Virus record (IMG/VR): IMGVR_UViG_3300042518_000793
Coordinates: 1 to 51,123 of that record
DNA length: 51,123 nucleotides
Reading direction: 5' to 3' (one strand)
Origin: a virus
How positions within the stretch are numbered: position 1 is the stretch's first letter; every line of letters starts with the position of its first letter. This document shows, piece after piece, positions 6,690 through 13,265 of the stretch. The notes below the pieces were generated by a model. That model saw only the letters and a list, made by a program, of their open reading frames with translations. It did not search any database and was not told the origin of the DNA. The position numbers were made by a program, and so were the translations under genes.

Positions 6690-7324
6690 CCACCCTCGCC
6701 GCCCTCCGCGCCGTGTTCGCCGCCCACCGCCGAGCATGGTCCAAAGACGAACTCGTCACCGAGACCGGCAAGCCCCTGTCCTCGGTCAGCCCCGCGCTCC
6801 TCGCCCTGCTCGAAGAGGGGTCCATCCTCCTGACCGCAGGCAAGTACCGCCCGAGCGAGGTTGGGATTCGCGCGTTCGGCCAGGGCCACAACAAGCACCT
6901 CGACCACGACAAGCAGCGGGCGCTGGTCAAGGCGCAGCTTCCCGCGACCATGCGCGAGTTGGAAGACCGCACCGGGCGATCCGCAAGCTACCTCCACCGA
7001 CTCCTGAAGGAACTCGGCGCCGTCGCTGACGTCGGTTGGCGCTACCACCTCGGGGACGTCAAGAGCCCCAAGCGCCACCCCGGCGCGACGCTGCGCACCG
7101 CCGCAGACGAGTACGCGTGCGTGGAGTCCTCTTCGACGTCGTGGCTGGAGACCGAACCAACCTCCGAGGGCTTCAACTGCGAGCGGCGGCGCATCTTCGT
7201 GACCTTCGCGACCTGCTACGACGACCACACCACCGCCGCATCGAGGCAACGGGGCCACGTCGGCGTGTGCCGTACCTGCCCCAAGGGCCAACAACTGCGC
7301 GCCGAGTACGCGCAAGGATCGTGA
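6686..7324 (+). CDS. Tandem winged-helix protein with C-terminal Cys cluster
   Basis: A 212-residue protein. Residues ~5-55 form one predicted winged helix (WSKDELVTETGKPLSSVSPALLALLEEGSILL) and ~83-122 a second (ATMRELEDRTGRSASYLHRLLKELGAV). The C terminus has cysteines at about 145, 165, 177, 195 and 198 with CRTCPKG, a possible zinc site. The same order occurs in the 2393 product, which suggests duplication. Placement between a helicase and a RuvC-like nuclease suggests a DNA-binding accessory to replication or recombination. ATGA overlap with the helicase gene. Confidence 0.8.
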   Translation: MTTLAALRAVFAAHRRAWSKDELVTETGKPLSSVSPALLALLEEGSILLTAGKYRPSEVGIRAFGQGHNKHLDHDKQRALVKAQLPATMRELEDRTGRSASYLHRLLKELGAVADVGWRYHLGDVKSPKRHPGATLRTAADEYACVESSSTSWLETEPTSEGFNCERRRIFVTFATCYDDHTTAASRQRGHVGVCRTCPKGQQLRAEYAQGS

Positions 7325-7326
7325 CC

Positions 7327-7527
7327 ATGATTCGACGACGACGATACTGCTCTGACCGGATGTGTGGCGCGACGGATTGCGCCACCTGCTACGGCCCCGG
7401 CTATGACCGCGAGGACGACGACGACGGAAATGAAGACGGGTTTGAAGAGGGTGGCGAGGACGTCGAAGAAGACGAAGACGAGCCCGACGAAGACCCCGGC
7501 CCCGACTTCGATGACGTGTCGCCGTGA
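7327..7527 (+). CDS. Small highly acidic protein with Cys-rich N terminus
   Basis: A 66-residue protein with two distinct halves. Residues 1-25 are basic and contain four cysteines (CSDRMCGATDCATC), possibly metal-binding. Residues ~26-66 are dominated by Asp and Glu. Such a charge pattern is found in DNA-mimic inhibitors and in acidic tails that bind basic partners, but no family is recognised. An in-frame GTG lies two codons upstream at 7321; the ATG at 7327 was chosen. Its stop overlaps the next gene's GTG start (GTGA). Low sequence complexity makes function uncertain. Confidence 0.65.
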   Translation: MIRRRRYCSDRMCGATDCATCYGPGYDREDDDDGNEDGFEEGGEDVEEDEDEPDEDPGPDFDDVSP

Positions 7528-8246
7528 GCACGCTGATCCTCGGCATCGACAGCGGCCTCGACGGGGCATTCGCGTGGTACTACGGGGGGCGCGTCGTCCA
7601 CCATGTCCTGACGCGGACGCTCGTGAAGGACGACCGTATTGACATGAGCACCCTCGCAGCCCAAGAGGCGTCATCGGGGCTTTTGTCGTCATCACGCATC
7701 GCCTACCTCGAAGAGCCGTTCAACAACGCCATCAGCGGCGGCGCGTCCACGGCGGGCTACACCGACCAGTGCAAGCGGTGGGGGCGCCTCCAAGGCTGGC
7801 TGGAATCGTGGGGCTACGAGGTGCGTGGCGTCCAGGCGAAGACATGGCAGCGGGAGCTTCTGGACCTTGCGCGGTTCGAGGTTCGGACGGAGAAGGCGTG
7901 CGCGCCACGGCTCGCGGAAGGGTGGACGCTCAAAGCCACGACCATATCAGGCGCTCCCGCGTGGTCGCTTCGTCATGGCGGTGACGTGTCCATCTACAAC
8001 CGTCGCGACGGGCAAACGAGAGCGAGCACCATCGCAACGCTTGCGGTCACGCGAGGCGACTGCACAGTGAGCACCAAGACCATCACCTCCCACGACACCA
8101 AAGCCGCCTCCCTCGCCTATGTCCGCGAGCACTTCCCCGACCTCAACCTCATCCCGCCCCGCGCTCGCAACCCGCACGACGGCCTCGCTGACGCCGTTTG
8201 CATTGCGGTGTGGGGCTCACGACAGATCAAGGAGACATCACCATGA
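7524..8246 (+). CDS. RuvC-like Holliday-junction resolvase / RNase H-fold nuclease
   Basis: A 240-residue protein with the acidic residues expected of a RuvC-type active site. GIDSGLDGA (Asp-9) is on the first strand, YLEEPF (Glu-63/64) on a later strand, and NPHDGLADAVCIAVW (Asp-219 and Asp-223) in the C-terminal helix. These coordinate two metal ions for cutting branched DNA. Start is GTG at 7524, coupled to the previous gene by GTGA. The length exceeds bacterial RuvC (~170 aa) because of an insertion around residues 120-190 rich in Thr and Ser. It probably resolves junctions made by the exonuclease/annealase pair at 13701-16313 and debranches DNA before packaging. Confidence 0.8.
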   Translation: MSTLILGIDSGLDGAFAWYYGGRVVHHVLTRTLVKDDRIDMSTLAAQEASSGLLSSSRIAYLEEPFNNAISGGASTAGYTDQCKRWGRLQGWLESWGYEVRGVQAKTWQRELLDLARFEVRTEKACAPRLAEGWTLKATTISGAPAWSLRHGGDVSIYNRRDGQTRASTIATLAVTRGDCTVSTKTITSHDTKAASLAYVREHFPDLNLIPPRARNPHDGLADAVCIAVWGSRQIKETSP

Positions 8247-8761
8247 ACCGCGTTCAACTCATCGGCAATCTGGGCAAAGACGCCCGCGTCAACACCCTGC
8301 CATCAGGCACCACCGTCGCCTCGTTCTCGGTCGCGACCGAGGAGCGTTACCTCGACCGCAAGACCAACGAATGGAAGGGCGTCACGACATGGCACGACGT
8401 CGACGTGTGGGAGCCCAAGCCCCACATCGCTGCGCTTACCAAGGGGCAGCGCGTCTACGTAGACGGCTCTATCAGCGTCCGCGAGGGCAAGGACAAAGAC
8501 GGCAACAAGCGCATGTTCCACGGGGTCAAGGCGCAGTCGGTGGAAATCCTCTTCGTTCCCGACCGCCAGGACGCCCGCCAAGACGCCCCACCCTCGAAAC
8601 CCTGGCAACCCTCGGGGCAAGCGCCGGGCGGGGCTCAGCGTGGGGCGCAGGGGCCGGGACGGGGCAATCCTGCCGCTGACTTGGATCTCGACTCCGTGCC
8701 CTTCGCCTTCCTCCTCCTCGCCCCCATCGCGGGCTATCTCGCGCAGTTCGTGGGGGTGTGA
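8243..8761 (+). CDS. ssb: Single-stranded DNA-binding protein with extra hydrophobic tail
   Basis: A clear OB-fold SSB: MNRVQLIGNLGKDARV at the N terminus, FSVATEERY, then WHDVDVWE and VYVDGSISVREGKD. A Gly/Pro/Gln linker (residues ~110-145) leads to the acidic tip DLDLDSVPF (146-154) that normally ends SSB and docks partner proteins. Here the frame continues for 18 more residues, AFLLLAPIAGYLAQFVGV, a membrane-span-like tail. This is unusual and would bury or anchor the tip. I chose the ATG at 8243, preceded by AAGGAG. It should coat single strands during replication and recombination. Confidence 0.92.
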   Translation: MNRVQLIGNLGKDARVNTLPSGTTVASFSVATEERYLDRKTNEWKGVTTWHDVDVWEPKPHIAALTKGQRVYVDGSISVREGKDKDGNKRMFHGVKAQSVEILFVPDRQDARQDAPPSKPWQPSGQAPGGAQRGAQGPGRGNPAADLDLDSVPFAFLLLAPIAGYLAQFVGV

Positions 8762-8762
8762 C

Positions 8763-9185
8763 GTGGCGATACCGACAGACCGACAAGCGTTCCAACTCGG
8801 AAAGCGGGCGTACTACGCGGGCATGGAGCCGCGCCCCGGCATCTTCGTCCTTGGCGAAGACCCGACGACGGGCATTTACGATGCGGGCGTCATCACGGGA
8901 TTCTCGCCTAACGACAAGGTCGAGACGTCGCGTGGGTTCTTGCTCTCATGGGGCGGCGAGCTGTCCCCCGACTTCCGCGACCCCGGAACCAAAGGGCATG
9001 CGTTGGCGCAGCTTCGGGACCGAACGGGCAACCCGACACTGGTAGCGAGCTACTACGCGCACACCACCATCGTCGGTCGGCCCATCGACCTACAATGGCG
9101 CGTGGACGCAATCGGCGGGAGTCCGTACCCCACCGAAGGCGAAGCCATCGTTGCCGCATTTGAAGCAACCAAGGAGACCCCATGA
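8763..9185 (+). CDS. Hypothetical protein, 140 aa
   Basis: Starts with GTG one base after the SSB stop (VAIPTDRQAFQLGKRAYYAG). It is a predicted beta-rich protein with repeated Gly and aromatic residues and ends in a helix (YPTEGEAIVAAFEATKE), again the strand-then-helix plan common among small proteins here. The in-frame region upstream of 8763 overlaps SSB and is rejected as coding. No known family recognised. ATGA overlap with the MazG-like gene. Confidence 0.65.
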   Translation: MAIPTDRQAFQLGKRAYYAGMEPRPGIFVLGEDPTTGIYDAGVITGFSPNDKVETSRGFLLSWGGELSPDFRDPGTKGHALAQLRDRTGNPTLVASYYAHTTIVGRPIDLQWRVDAIGGSPYPTEGEAIVAAFEATKETP

Positions 9186-9610
9186 CCCACACCGACTACA
9201 CCACCGAAGCTCTGAAGACGTGGACCGCGCCGCTCCGTGGCACCGAAGAAGGCCGCACCTACCTCGTACTCGGGCTCGTGTCCGAATTAGGCGAGGTCGC
9301 GGACGTGCTCAAGAAGGCCATCCGCAACGGGACGCCGAAGGACGAAGTGCGCCGCCGCCTCGTGGACGAGATTGGCGACGTCCTCTGGTACAGCGCGATG
9401 ATTCAGCACGAGGGCGGACTTCCCGCCATCGACCATGAACTCTCGCCGTGGCTCGAATACGTGGCGCGCGGCATCAGCGTGGCCGACTTGCTCGGGTTCG
9501 CAAGGGTGTTCTATGACATCACCGTCGAAGAGTGCCGCATCGCCAACATCGCCAAGCTCCGCGACCGCGCCGCCCGTGGCGTCATCGCGGGGGAGGGTGG
9601 GAGCCGATGA
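9182..9610 (+). CDS. MazG-like nucleotide pyrophosphohydrolase
   Basis: A 142-residue all-alpha protein with the metal-binding signature of MazG-type enzymes: ELGEVADVLKKAIR (Glu-35, Glu-38, Asp-41) and VDEIGDVLWY (Asp-62/Glu-63, Asp-66). These enzymes hydrolyse NTPs or dNTPs, or alarmone-like nucleotides, to monophosphates and pyrophosphate. Phages use them to adjust nucleotide pools or blunt host starvation signalling. It is a single-domain short form. Stop overlaps the start of a phosphoribosyltransferase-like gene (ATGA, 9607-9610), which suggests a joint nucleotide-metabolism role. Confidence 0.85.
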   Translation: MTHTDYTTEALKTWTAPLRGTEEGRTYLVLGLVSELGEVADVLKKAIRNGTPKDEVRRRLVDEIGDVLWYSAMIQHEGGLPAIDHELSPWLEYVARGISVADLLGFARVFYDITVEECRIANIAKLRDRAARGVIAGEGGSR

Positions 9611-10128
9611 GCACGCGAACTGAACTAGCCGTCACCATGCACGACGAGTGGCGCATCGCCAACAAGCTGTGCAAGCAACTCCGTCACGCCAACATGAACG
9701 CCTCCAACACCATCATCGTCACGGTCTCCACCGACTACTCGGCCATGCTCGGCCAGTACCTACGCCACCAGCTTAGCCACGACGGCGAAATCTGCGACGG
9801 GTTCGGAGTCGATGTGCCGTATCCCGACCAGACCTTCGACCATGTATTCGCCCGCAACGTCGGGATCATGTTCGCCATGCACGCTGACGCCGTGACGGAC
9901 AAGACGCTCTTGCTTGTCGAGGCGGGAGTAATTCGCGGCAGCAACTACGAGACGCTCGTGGCTCTCATCCGCGACTACTTCGGCCCGGTGCCGGTCAAGA
10001 CCCTCGCCATGTACGAAAACGTCGGCAGCCGCTTCAAGAGCGACTTCGTAGGCGAGTACTACGACGACACGCGCCAAGACCTCACCTTCTGGTGGGAGCA
10101 GCCCAACAACCACTGGAGGACAACGTGA
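9607..10128 (+). CDS. Phosphoribosyltransferase-like protein
   Basis: A 173-residue protein whose core, TLLLVEAGVIRGSNYETL (residues ~100-117), has the form of the type I PRTase PRPP-binding loop: four hydrophobic residues, an acidic residue, then a Gly/Ser turn and the next helix. The usual acidic pair is reduced to Glu-Ala, so activity is uncertain. A preceding strand (NTIIVTVSTDYSAMLGQYL) and helix fit the Rossmann-like fold. Coupled to MazG upstream and to a small unknown gene downstream. Substrate cannot be told from sequence. Confidence 0.5.
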   Translation: MSTRTELAVTMHDEWRIANKLCKQLRHANMNASNTIIVTVSTDYSAMLGQYLRHQLSHDGEICDGFGVDVPYPDQTFDHVFARNVGIMFAMHADAVTDKTLLLVEAGVIRGSNYETLVALIRDYFGPVPVKTLAMYENVGSRFKSDFVGEYYDDTRQDLTFWWEQPNNHWRTT

Positions 10129-10403
10129 ACACCCTCGACCCCCGCACCGTCATCTGGATGGAACCCGCATGGCGGCAAGACGGCGACCTCTACCGGCGCA
10201 AGTACGTCACCCCGCACCCCACCGACGGCACGCTGGTCTCGTGGACCGCCATGATTGAGCCGCACCCGTCGAAGGGGTGGCGCTTCTCGCTCAGACAGAA
10301 CCACACGTCCGAGGTCAGCTACCAGTCCCCCGAAGCGGCGCAGCTCGCGTGCCAGAACATGATCGTCGTGACCGCCGCCACCGCCCCGCCATGCACGCCC
10401 TGA
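10125..10403 (+). CDS. Hypothetical protein, 92 aa
   Basis: GTG start with GGAGGAC upstream, overlapping the previous stop (GTGA). It is a predicted antiparallel beta protein (VIWMEPAWRQDGDLYRRKYV, VSWTAMIEPHPSKGWRFSLRQ) followed by SPEAAQLACQNMIVV, matching the strand-then-helix form of several small proteins in this genome. Function is unknown. The next gene starts 13 bases before its end. Confidence 0.65.
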   Translation: MNTLDPRTVIWMEPAWRQDGDLYRRKYVTPHPTDGTLVSWTAMIEPHPSKGWRFSLRQNHTSEVSYQSPEAAQLACQNMIVVTAATAPPCTP

Positions 10404-10858
10404 CCTCGCTACTTCTCACCATCGCCCCGCCCCCGTTCACTTGGGAGTGGCCTTCGGTCCGAGCCCACTGGCCGCACGTCAGCCCCGAACTCGAAGCGTC
10501 CATCCAAGTCGGCGCCGTCGTCGGGGGCCTCGTGGGAGACGTCGCACCGTCGTGGCTCGTGGCGACGGCGTTCGTCGAGTCGAGCTTCCGCCCGCGCGTG
10601 GTCGGGGACCGGGGGACGTCGTTCGGGTTGTGCCAACTGAAGCGGCGCACGGCTCGCGGGGCGTGGCCCGTGGCGACGACGGAGCTCCTCCTTGACCCCG
10701 TGGTCAACCTCACCGTGGCCGGCGCGGTGTACCGCCGCATCATCGCCAAGTACGGCAGGACGCGGGCTCAGTCGGTGTTCGGGTGCGGGGTTCGGTGCGT
10801 CGGGGTGACGAAGGGGGCGCGGGCTAAGTGGGCTTGGTGGCGTCGGCTTTCGGGCTAG
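10391..10858 (+). CDS. Lytic transglycosylase (SLT-like) with N-terminal export signal
   Basis: A 155-residue protein. ATAFVESSFRPRVVGDRGTSFGLCQLKRRTARG (residues ~59-90, given here in parts: VESSF with catalytic Glu-63, SFGLCQLK ~77-84) matches the SLT active-site region. Residues 1-14 (MHALTSLLLTIAPP) are short and hydrophobic, like a signal peptide. The enzyme would cut glycan strands of peptidoglycan. It ends the rightward early operon, well apart from the late lysis genes, so it may act in early wall remodelling or as a virion enzyme. Its stop overlaps the convergent gene at 10855 by four bases. Confidence 0.8.
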   Translation: MHALTSLLLTIAPPPFTWEWPSVRAHWPHVSPELEASIQVGAVVGGLVGDVAPSWLVATAFVESSFRPRVVGDRGTSFGLCQLKRRTARGAWPVATTELLLDPVVNLTVAGAVYRRIIAKYGRTRAQSVFGCGVRCVGVTKGARAKWAWWRRLSG

Positions 10859-11166
10859 GCCCCGTCGTCCTCGAACTCACCCGGAAACGGCTCGAACTTC
10901 AGAGGATTCGCGTTCGCCATAGAGAAGCGGGAGCGCAGCCGCTCCACCTCCGCGACCAGCGTCTCGACGTCAGCCCGCGCCGCCGCGACGAACTCCGCAT
11001 CCTCGATGGTCATTGGGTGGCCGTAGCGCCCGACTTGATGCGCGCAGACGGAGCCCTTCGGCCCGCTCACGCCGCCCATGTCGGGGCAGCACATCGCGGA
11101 GTAGGCTTCCCACGGGCCGGGGGTTGCAGCAGCGAGACGCGACTTGATGGCTCCGAGGTCAATCAT
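10855..11166 (-). CDS. Ead/Ea22-like small phage protein
   Basis: A 103-residue protein with the familiar pattern MIDLGAIKSRLAAATPGPWE at the start and EDAEFVAAARADVETLVAEV in the second half, a layout common in phage accessory proteins of the Ead/Ea22 type. Between them lies a Cys/Gly-rich loop (MCCPDMGG). The in-frame region upstream of 11166 belongs to a neighbour's shadow and is excluded. Start overlaps the upstream stop by ATGA. Role is unknown; such genes are usually dispensable. Confidence 0.75.
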   Translation of the reverse strand: MIDLGAIKSRLAAATPGPWEAYSAMCCPDMGGVSGPKGSVCAHQVGRYGHPMTIEDAEFVAAARADVETLVAEVERLRSRFSMANANPLKFEPFPGEFEDDGA

Positions 11167-11345
11167 AGCCCGCACTCCTCCAGCGTTTCCGCCACCACCC
11201 GCGCCGCACCCGCCGTGAGCCCCAGCGCCACGCCGAGCGGGAACAGAGGCCACACGACCACGCCCACGATCAGGCACCCCAGCGCCGTCCCGGAGGCTCG
11301 CCGGGCAATGTGCCATGCTGCGTTGGATAGTCGTCGGTCAGTCAT
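11163..11345 (-). CDS. Small membrane protein, 60 aa
   Basis: Chosen start at 11345 has AAGGAGG seven bases upstream. A basic N terminus (MTDRRLSNAAWHIARR) is followed by a hydrophobic hairpin of one or two spans (TALGCLIVGVVVWPLFPLGV, residues ~20-39, then ALGLTAGAARVV). It is expected in the inner membrane. Two spans joined by a Pro turn resemble small holins, but its place in an early accessory operon argues against a lysis role. Function is unknown. Confidence 0.65.
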   Translation of the reverse strand: MTDRRLSNAAWHIARRASGTALGCLIVGVVVWPLFPLGVALGLTAGAARVVAETLEECGL

Positions 11346-11362
11346 TCGGCCCTCCTTGGCGC

Positions 11363-11611
11363 TTATCGGCACGAGCGCCGCCGTTTCAGAACACGCGCCG
11401 CCATCGTCTCGGCGGTGCGCTTGGCTTCGTCCAGGGTCGAGCACAGCCCTTCCACGGTGAAGCTCTTGCGGTGCGCCCGGTCGGGAATCTGCCCGAGCGT
11501 CCATGGCTCCGTGATGCACCACGCCCAGCCATCGCCAGTGAGTTCGACGTGCAGCGCCACCTGTGGGCGTAGGCTGAATTGGTGGTCCTCGGGGCCAGTC
11601 CAGTCACTCAT
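11363..11611 (-). CDS. Hypothetical protein, 82 aa
   Basis: A beta-rich N-terminal half (PQVALHVELTGDGWAWCITE) and a C-terminal helix STLDEAKRTAETMAARVLKR with a basic end. This is again the strand-then-helix plan with a T..EA motif before the helix. It overlaps the upstream gene's end by eight bases, consistent with coupling. No family recognised. Confidence 0.7.
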   Translation of the reverse strand: MSDWTGPEDHQFSLRPQVALHVELTGDGWAWCITEPWTLGQIPDRAHRKSFTVEGLCSTLDEAKRTAETMAARVLKRRRSCR

Positions 11612-11846
11612 CTAGCGGCCCCATTCGCGCCCAATCAAGCGCCGTCTCTGCGGAAACCACCTCCGAATCGAGGTCGCCCCACTCGGCCTTGATGGCGTCG
11701 AGCAGGCGTGTGGCTTCCACGAGGTCGCCTGAGTCGATGGCCTCGTGAACCTCGCGCCGCCGCCGCTCGCGCTCCTCGACGCGGGCCAGTTCGTCGGGGG
11801 TCAGGGCGCGGCCGATCCATGCCTCAATCTGCGGTGCGTACGGCAT
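11604..11846 (-). CDS. Hypothetical helical protein, 80 aa
   Basis: The ATG at 11846 (MPYAPQIEAWIGRALTPDEL) lies inside the end of the upstream gene; an alternative ATG six codons further up (11864) is less likely. The protein is predicted to be wholly helical and highly charged (ARVEERERRRREVHEAIDSG), with helix-turn-helix hairpins and an acidic tail. It could dimerise as a coiled coil. Function is unknown. Confidence 0.65.
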   Translation of the reverse strand: MPYAPQIEAWIGRALTPDELARVEERERRRREVHEAIDSGDLVEATRLLDAIKAEWGDLDSEVVSAETALDWARMGPLDE

Positions 11847-12201
11847 CAGCCACCTCCACCCCATGCGCCCGCAGGAGGGCGGTCAGGAGGGCGCGGGCGA
11901 TTCCCTCCGGTGTCCCGTCGTGGTGCTCCTCTTCGCTGTCATCACGACCCGGCCCGAGGCACGCCGCATACACGGGGTGAACCTCAATCAGCAGAGCGCC
12001 GTGACGAAGCACCGCCATCGCGAGCGCGGCGGGGGAGTTGTCCCACTCTGGCTCGTCCTTGGAGCAACAGCAGTAGCCCATCTCGTAGCCACATCCCGCG
12101 CACATCCCCGACTCAGGACGCTTGAAGCCGGGCACACTCTCTCCAGCCAGCGCGGCGAGGTCTGCGAGAGTTGTTTCCGTTTTGGAAAGAACTGCCGTCA
12201 C
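11824..12201 (-). CDS. Hypothetical Cys-rich (zinc-knuckle-like) protein, 125 aa
   Basis: GTG start at 12201 overlaps the upstream stop (GTGA); a further ATG at 12222 is possible. The motif CAGCGYEMGYCCC in the first half could bind zinc. The remainder is helical (NSPAALAMAVLRHGALLIEV) with an acidic, His-containing stretch (DDSEEEHHDGTPEG) and a final helix. Nothing identifies a partner. It lies mid-operon in the leftward unit governed by the HTH gene at 13146. Confidence 0.65.
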   Translation of the reverse strand: MTAVLSKTETTLADLAALAGESVPGFKRPESGMCAGCGYEMGYCCCSKDEPEWDNSPAALAMAVLRHGALLIEVHPVYAACLGPGRDDSEEEHHDGTPEGIARALLTALLRAHGVEVADAVRTAD

Positions 12202-12605
12202 GGCGTCACCTCCCGCGCCCACTGCGCCAACAGGAGGCGGGCGCAGGCTTCGGCGAGCGACTTGCCCGTGAAGCCATCGAGGGCGTCAGCGCACCGGACG
12301 TAACCCCACGACTGCGCCGTGAGGCTTGGCCTCCCCGCCATCGCCCACAGAACCCCGCCCGTCGCGTCGTCATCGAGGTCGGGAATTGCCCTCTCGAACG
12401 CAGCCGGCATCATCGGAGCCTCGTGCAAGTCGCCCTCCGACGTGACCGCCGACAGGTCGGGCTCTCCGTCCACGATGCGCCACACGTAGTCACCGGGTTG
12501 CCAGTTACCCGTGGGCGACCGCTCGCGCGCCAGCATGCCCGCCCGCCACTCGAACTTGGGGTTCGCGGCAAGTTCCCGCGCAAGCTTCAGCTGTTCGTCG
12601 TTCAT
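12198..12605 (-). CDS. Hypothetical phage protein, 135 aa
   Basis: Chosen ATG at 12605 has GGAGGTG upstream, and an in-frame extension to 12704 overlaps the previous gene. The C-terminal half has the pattern IPDLDDDATGGVLWAMAG...GKSLAEACARLLL, recalling a common phage family in which DLDDPAT..G.LL and a T..EA helix occur; its role is unknown. The N-terminal half contains NPKFEWRAGMLA and a strand-rich segment with VWRIVDGEPDL. Coupled to both neighbours by overlapping codons. Confidence 0.7.
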   Translation of the reverse strand: MNDEQLKLARELAANPKFEWRAGMLARERSPTGNWQPGDYVWRIVDGEPDLSAVTSEGDLHEAPMMPAAFERAIPDLDDDATGGVLWAMAGRPSLTAQSWGYVRCADALDGFTGKSLAEACARLLLAQWAREVTP

Positions 12606-12934
12606 GGCTGCACCTCCATCTTCGCCAGGAGCTTCTTGATTCGGGCGACTTCGGTGTCGTTCGCCGCGATCTGCGTGTTCGCCTTCGTGATATCGTCCCG
12701 GCACCGGGATGAACTCTTCTCGACGAAATCAAGTGTCTCTTTGGCCGCTGCGATTCCAGCCGCTTGCGCTGCCGACTCATCATCGAACACGCGCGCACCC
12801 TCGGCGTACGTCTTGCCGCCCGCGCCATCCCAGATGAACCCGCCATCGTAGTACCGCTTTCGCCGGTTCCGCACCTTGACCACCTTCGGCTTGAAGGTCT
12901 TGGTGTCGTAGGACCATCGCTCTTCCCACTTCAC
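12602..12934 (-). CDS. Hypothetical protein with C-terminal coiled coil, 110 aa
   Basis: Starts with GTG at 12934, overlapping the stop of the HTH gene (GTGA), with GGAGGTG upstream. The N-terminal ~50 residues are basic and aromatic (MKWEERWSYDTKTFKPKVVK, RNRRKRYYDGG). Residues ~52-110 form a long amphipathic helix. A basic head with a coiled-coil tail could bind DNA as a dimer, but no known motif supports that. It is translated directly after the regulator, so the two may be functionally linked. Confidence 0.65.
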   Translation of the reverse strand: MKWEERWSYDTKTFKPKVVKVRNRRKRYYDGGFIWDGAGGKTYAEGARVFDDESAAQAAGIAAAKETLDFVEKSSSRCRDDITKANTQIAANDTEVARIKKLLAKMEVQP

Positions 12935-13146
12935 GACTGCACCTCCCGCCGAACCTCCTTGTAGACGCTGCGGACGAGCTTGGTAGCAATCCTCAGCACC
13001 GACACATCCCCCGGTGCCGACGCCCGCCGCGTCGCGACCTCGACCGCCTGCTTGGAGCGCCCGTAGTCTTTGGCGATTGACGCCCACTTCTCGCCCTTCT
13101 CGCGGCGTCGCTTGATGTCCTCGAAGTCATACGGTCGTTTCTGCAT
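12931..13146 (-). CDS. Small HTH transcriptional regulator
   Basis: A 71-residue protein: MQKRPYDFEDIKRRREKGEK, then WASIAKDYGRSKQAVEVATR, a clear helix-turn-helix (residues ~21-40) of the type that recognises palindromic operators. The C-terminal part (DVSVLRIATKLVRSVYKEVR) is probably a dimerisation helix. The start at 13146 has GAGGAGG seven bases upstream and lies just downstream of the leftward promoter at 13200-13172. The adjacent 23-bp palindrome is therefore the natural binding site for its product, and the identical site at 3946 a second target (inference). Confidence 0.8.
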   Translation of the reverse strand: MQKRPYDFEDIKRRREKGEKWASIAKDYGRSKQAVEVATRRASAPGDVSVLRIATKLVRSVYKEVRREVQS

Positions 13147-13171
13147 GGAAGCGCCTCCTCGCGCTCCCGAC

Positions 13172-13241
13172 ACAATGCCGCGCGGAATCGTCGCGGTCAA
13201 CGTTGTTTTGTTGTTGACGACGGATTACGGGGCGGCATCAT
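13172..13241. promoter_or_regulatory. Second divergent promoter pair with the 23-bp palindrome
   Basis: GTCAAC (13196-13201) and GTTGAC (13213-13218) with the same centre as at 3946-3968; all 23 bp plus the following G are identical. Leftward: TTGACC (13200-13195), CATTGT as -10 (13177-13172, 17-bp spacer). Rightward: TTGACG (13214-13219), CATCAT as -10 (13236-13241, 16-bp spacer). It drives the HTH-regulator operon leftward and the recombination operon rightward. Flanking sequences differ from the first copy, so only the operator core is conserved. Confidence 0.7.
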
Positions 13242-13265
13242 GGGGGAGCAACCGAGGAGGTTCCA

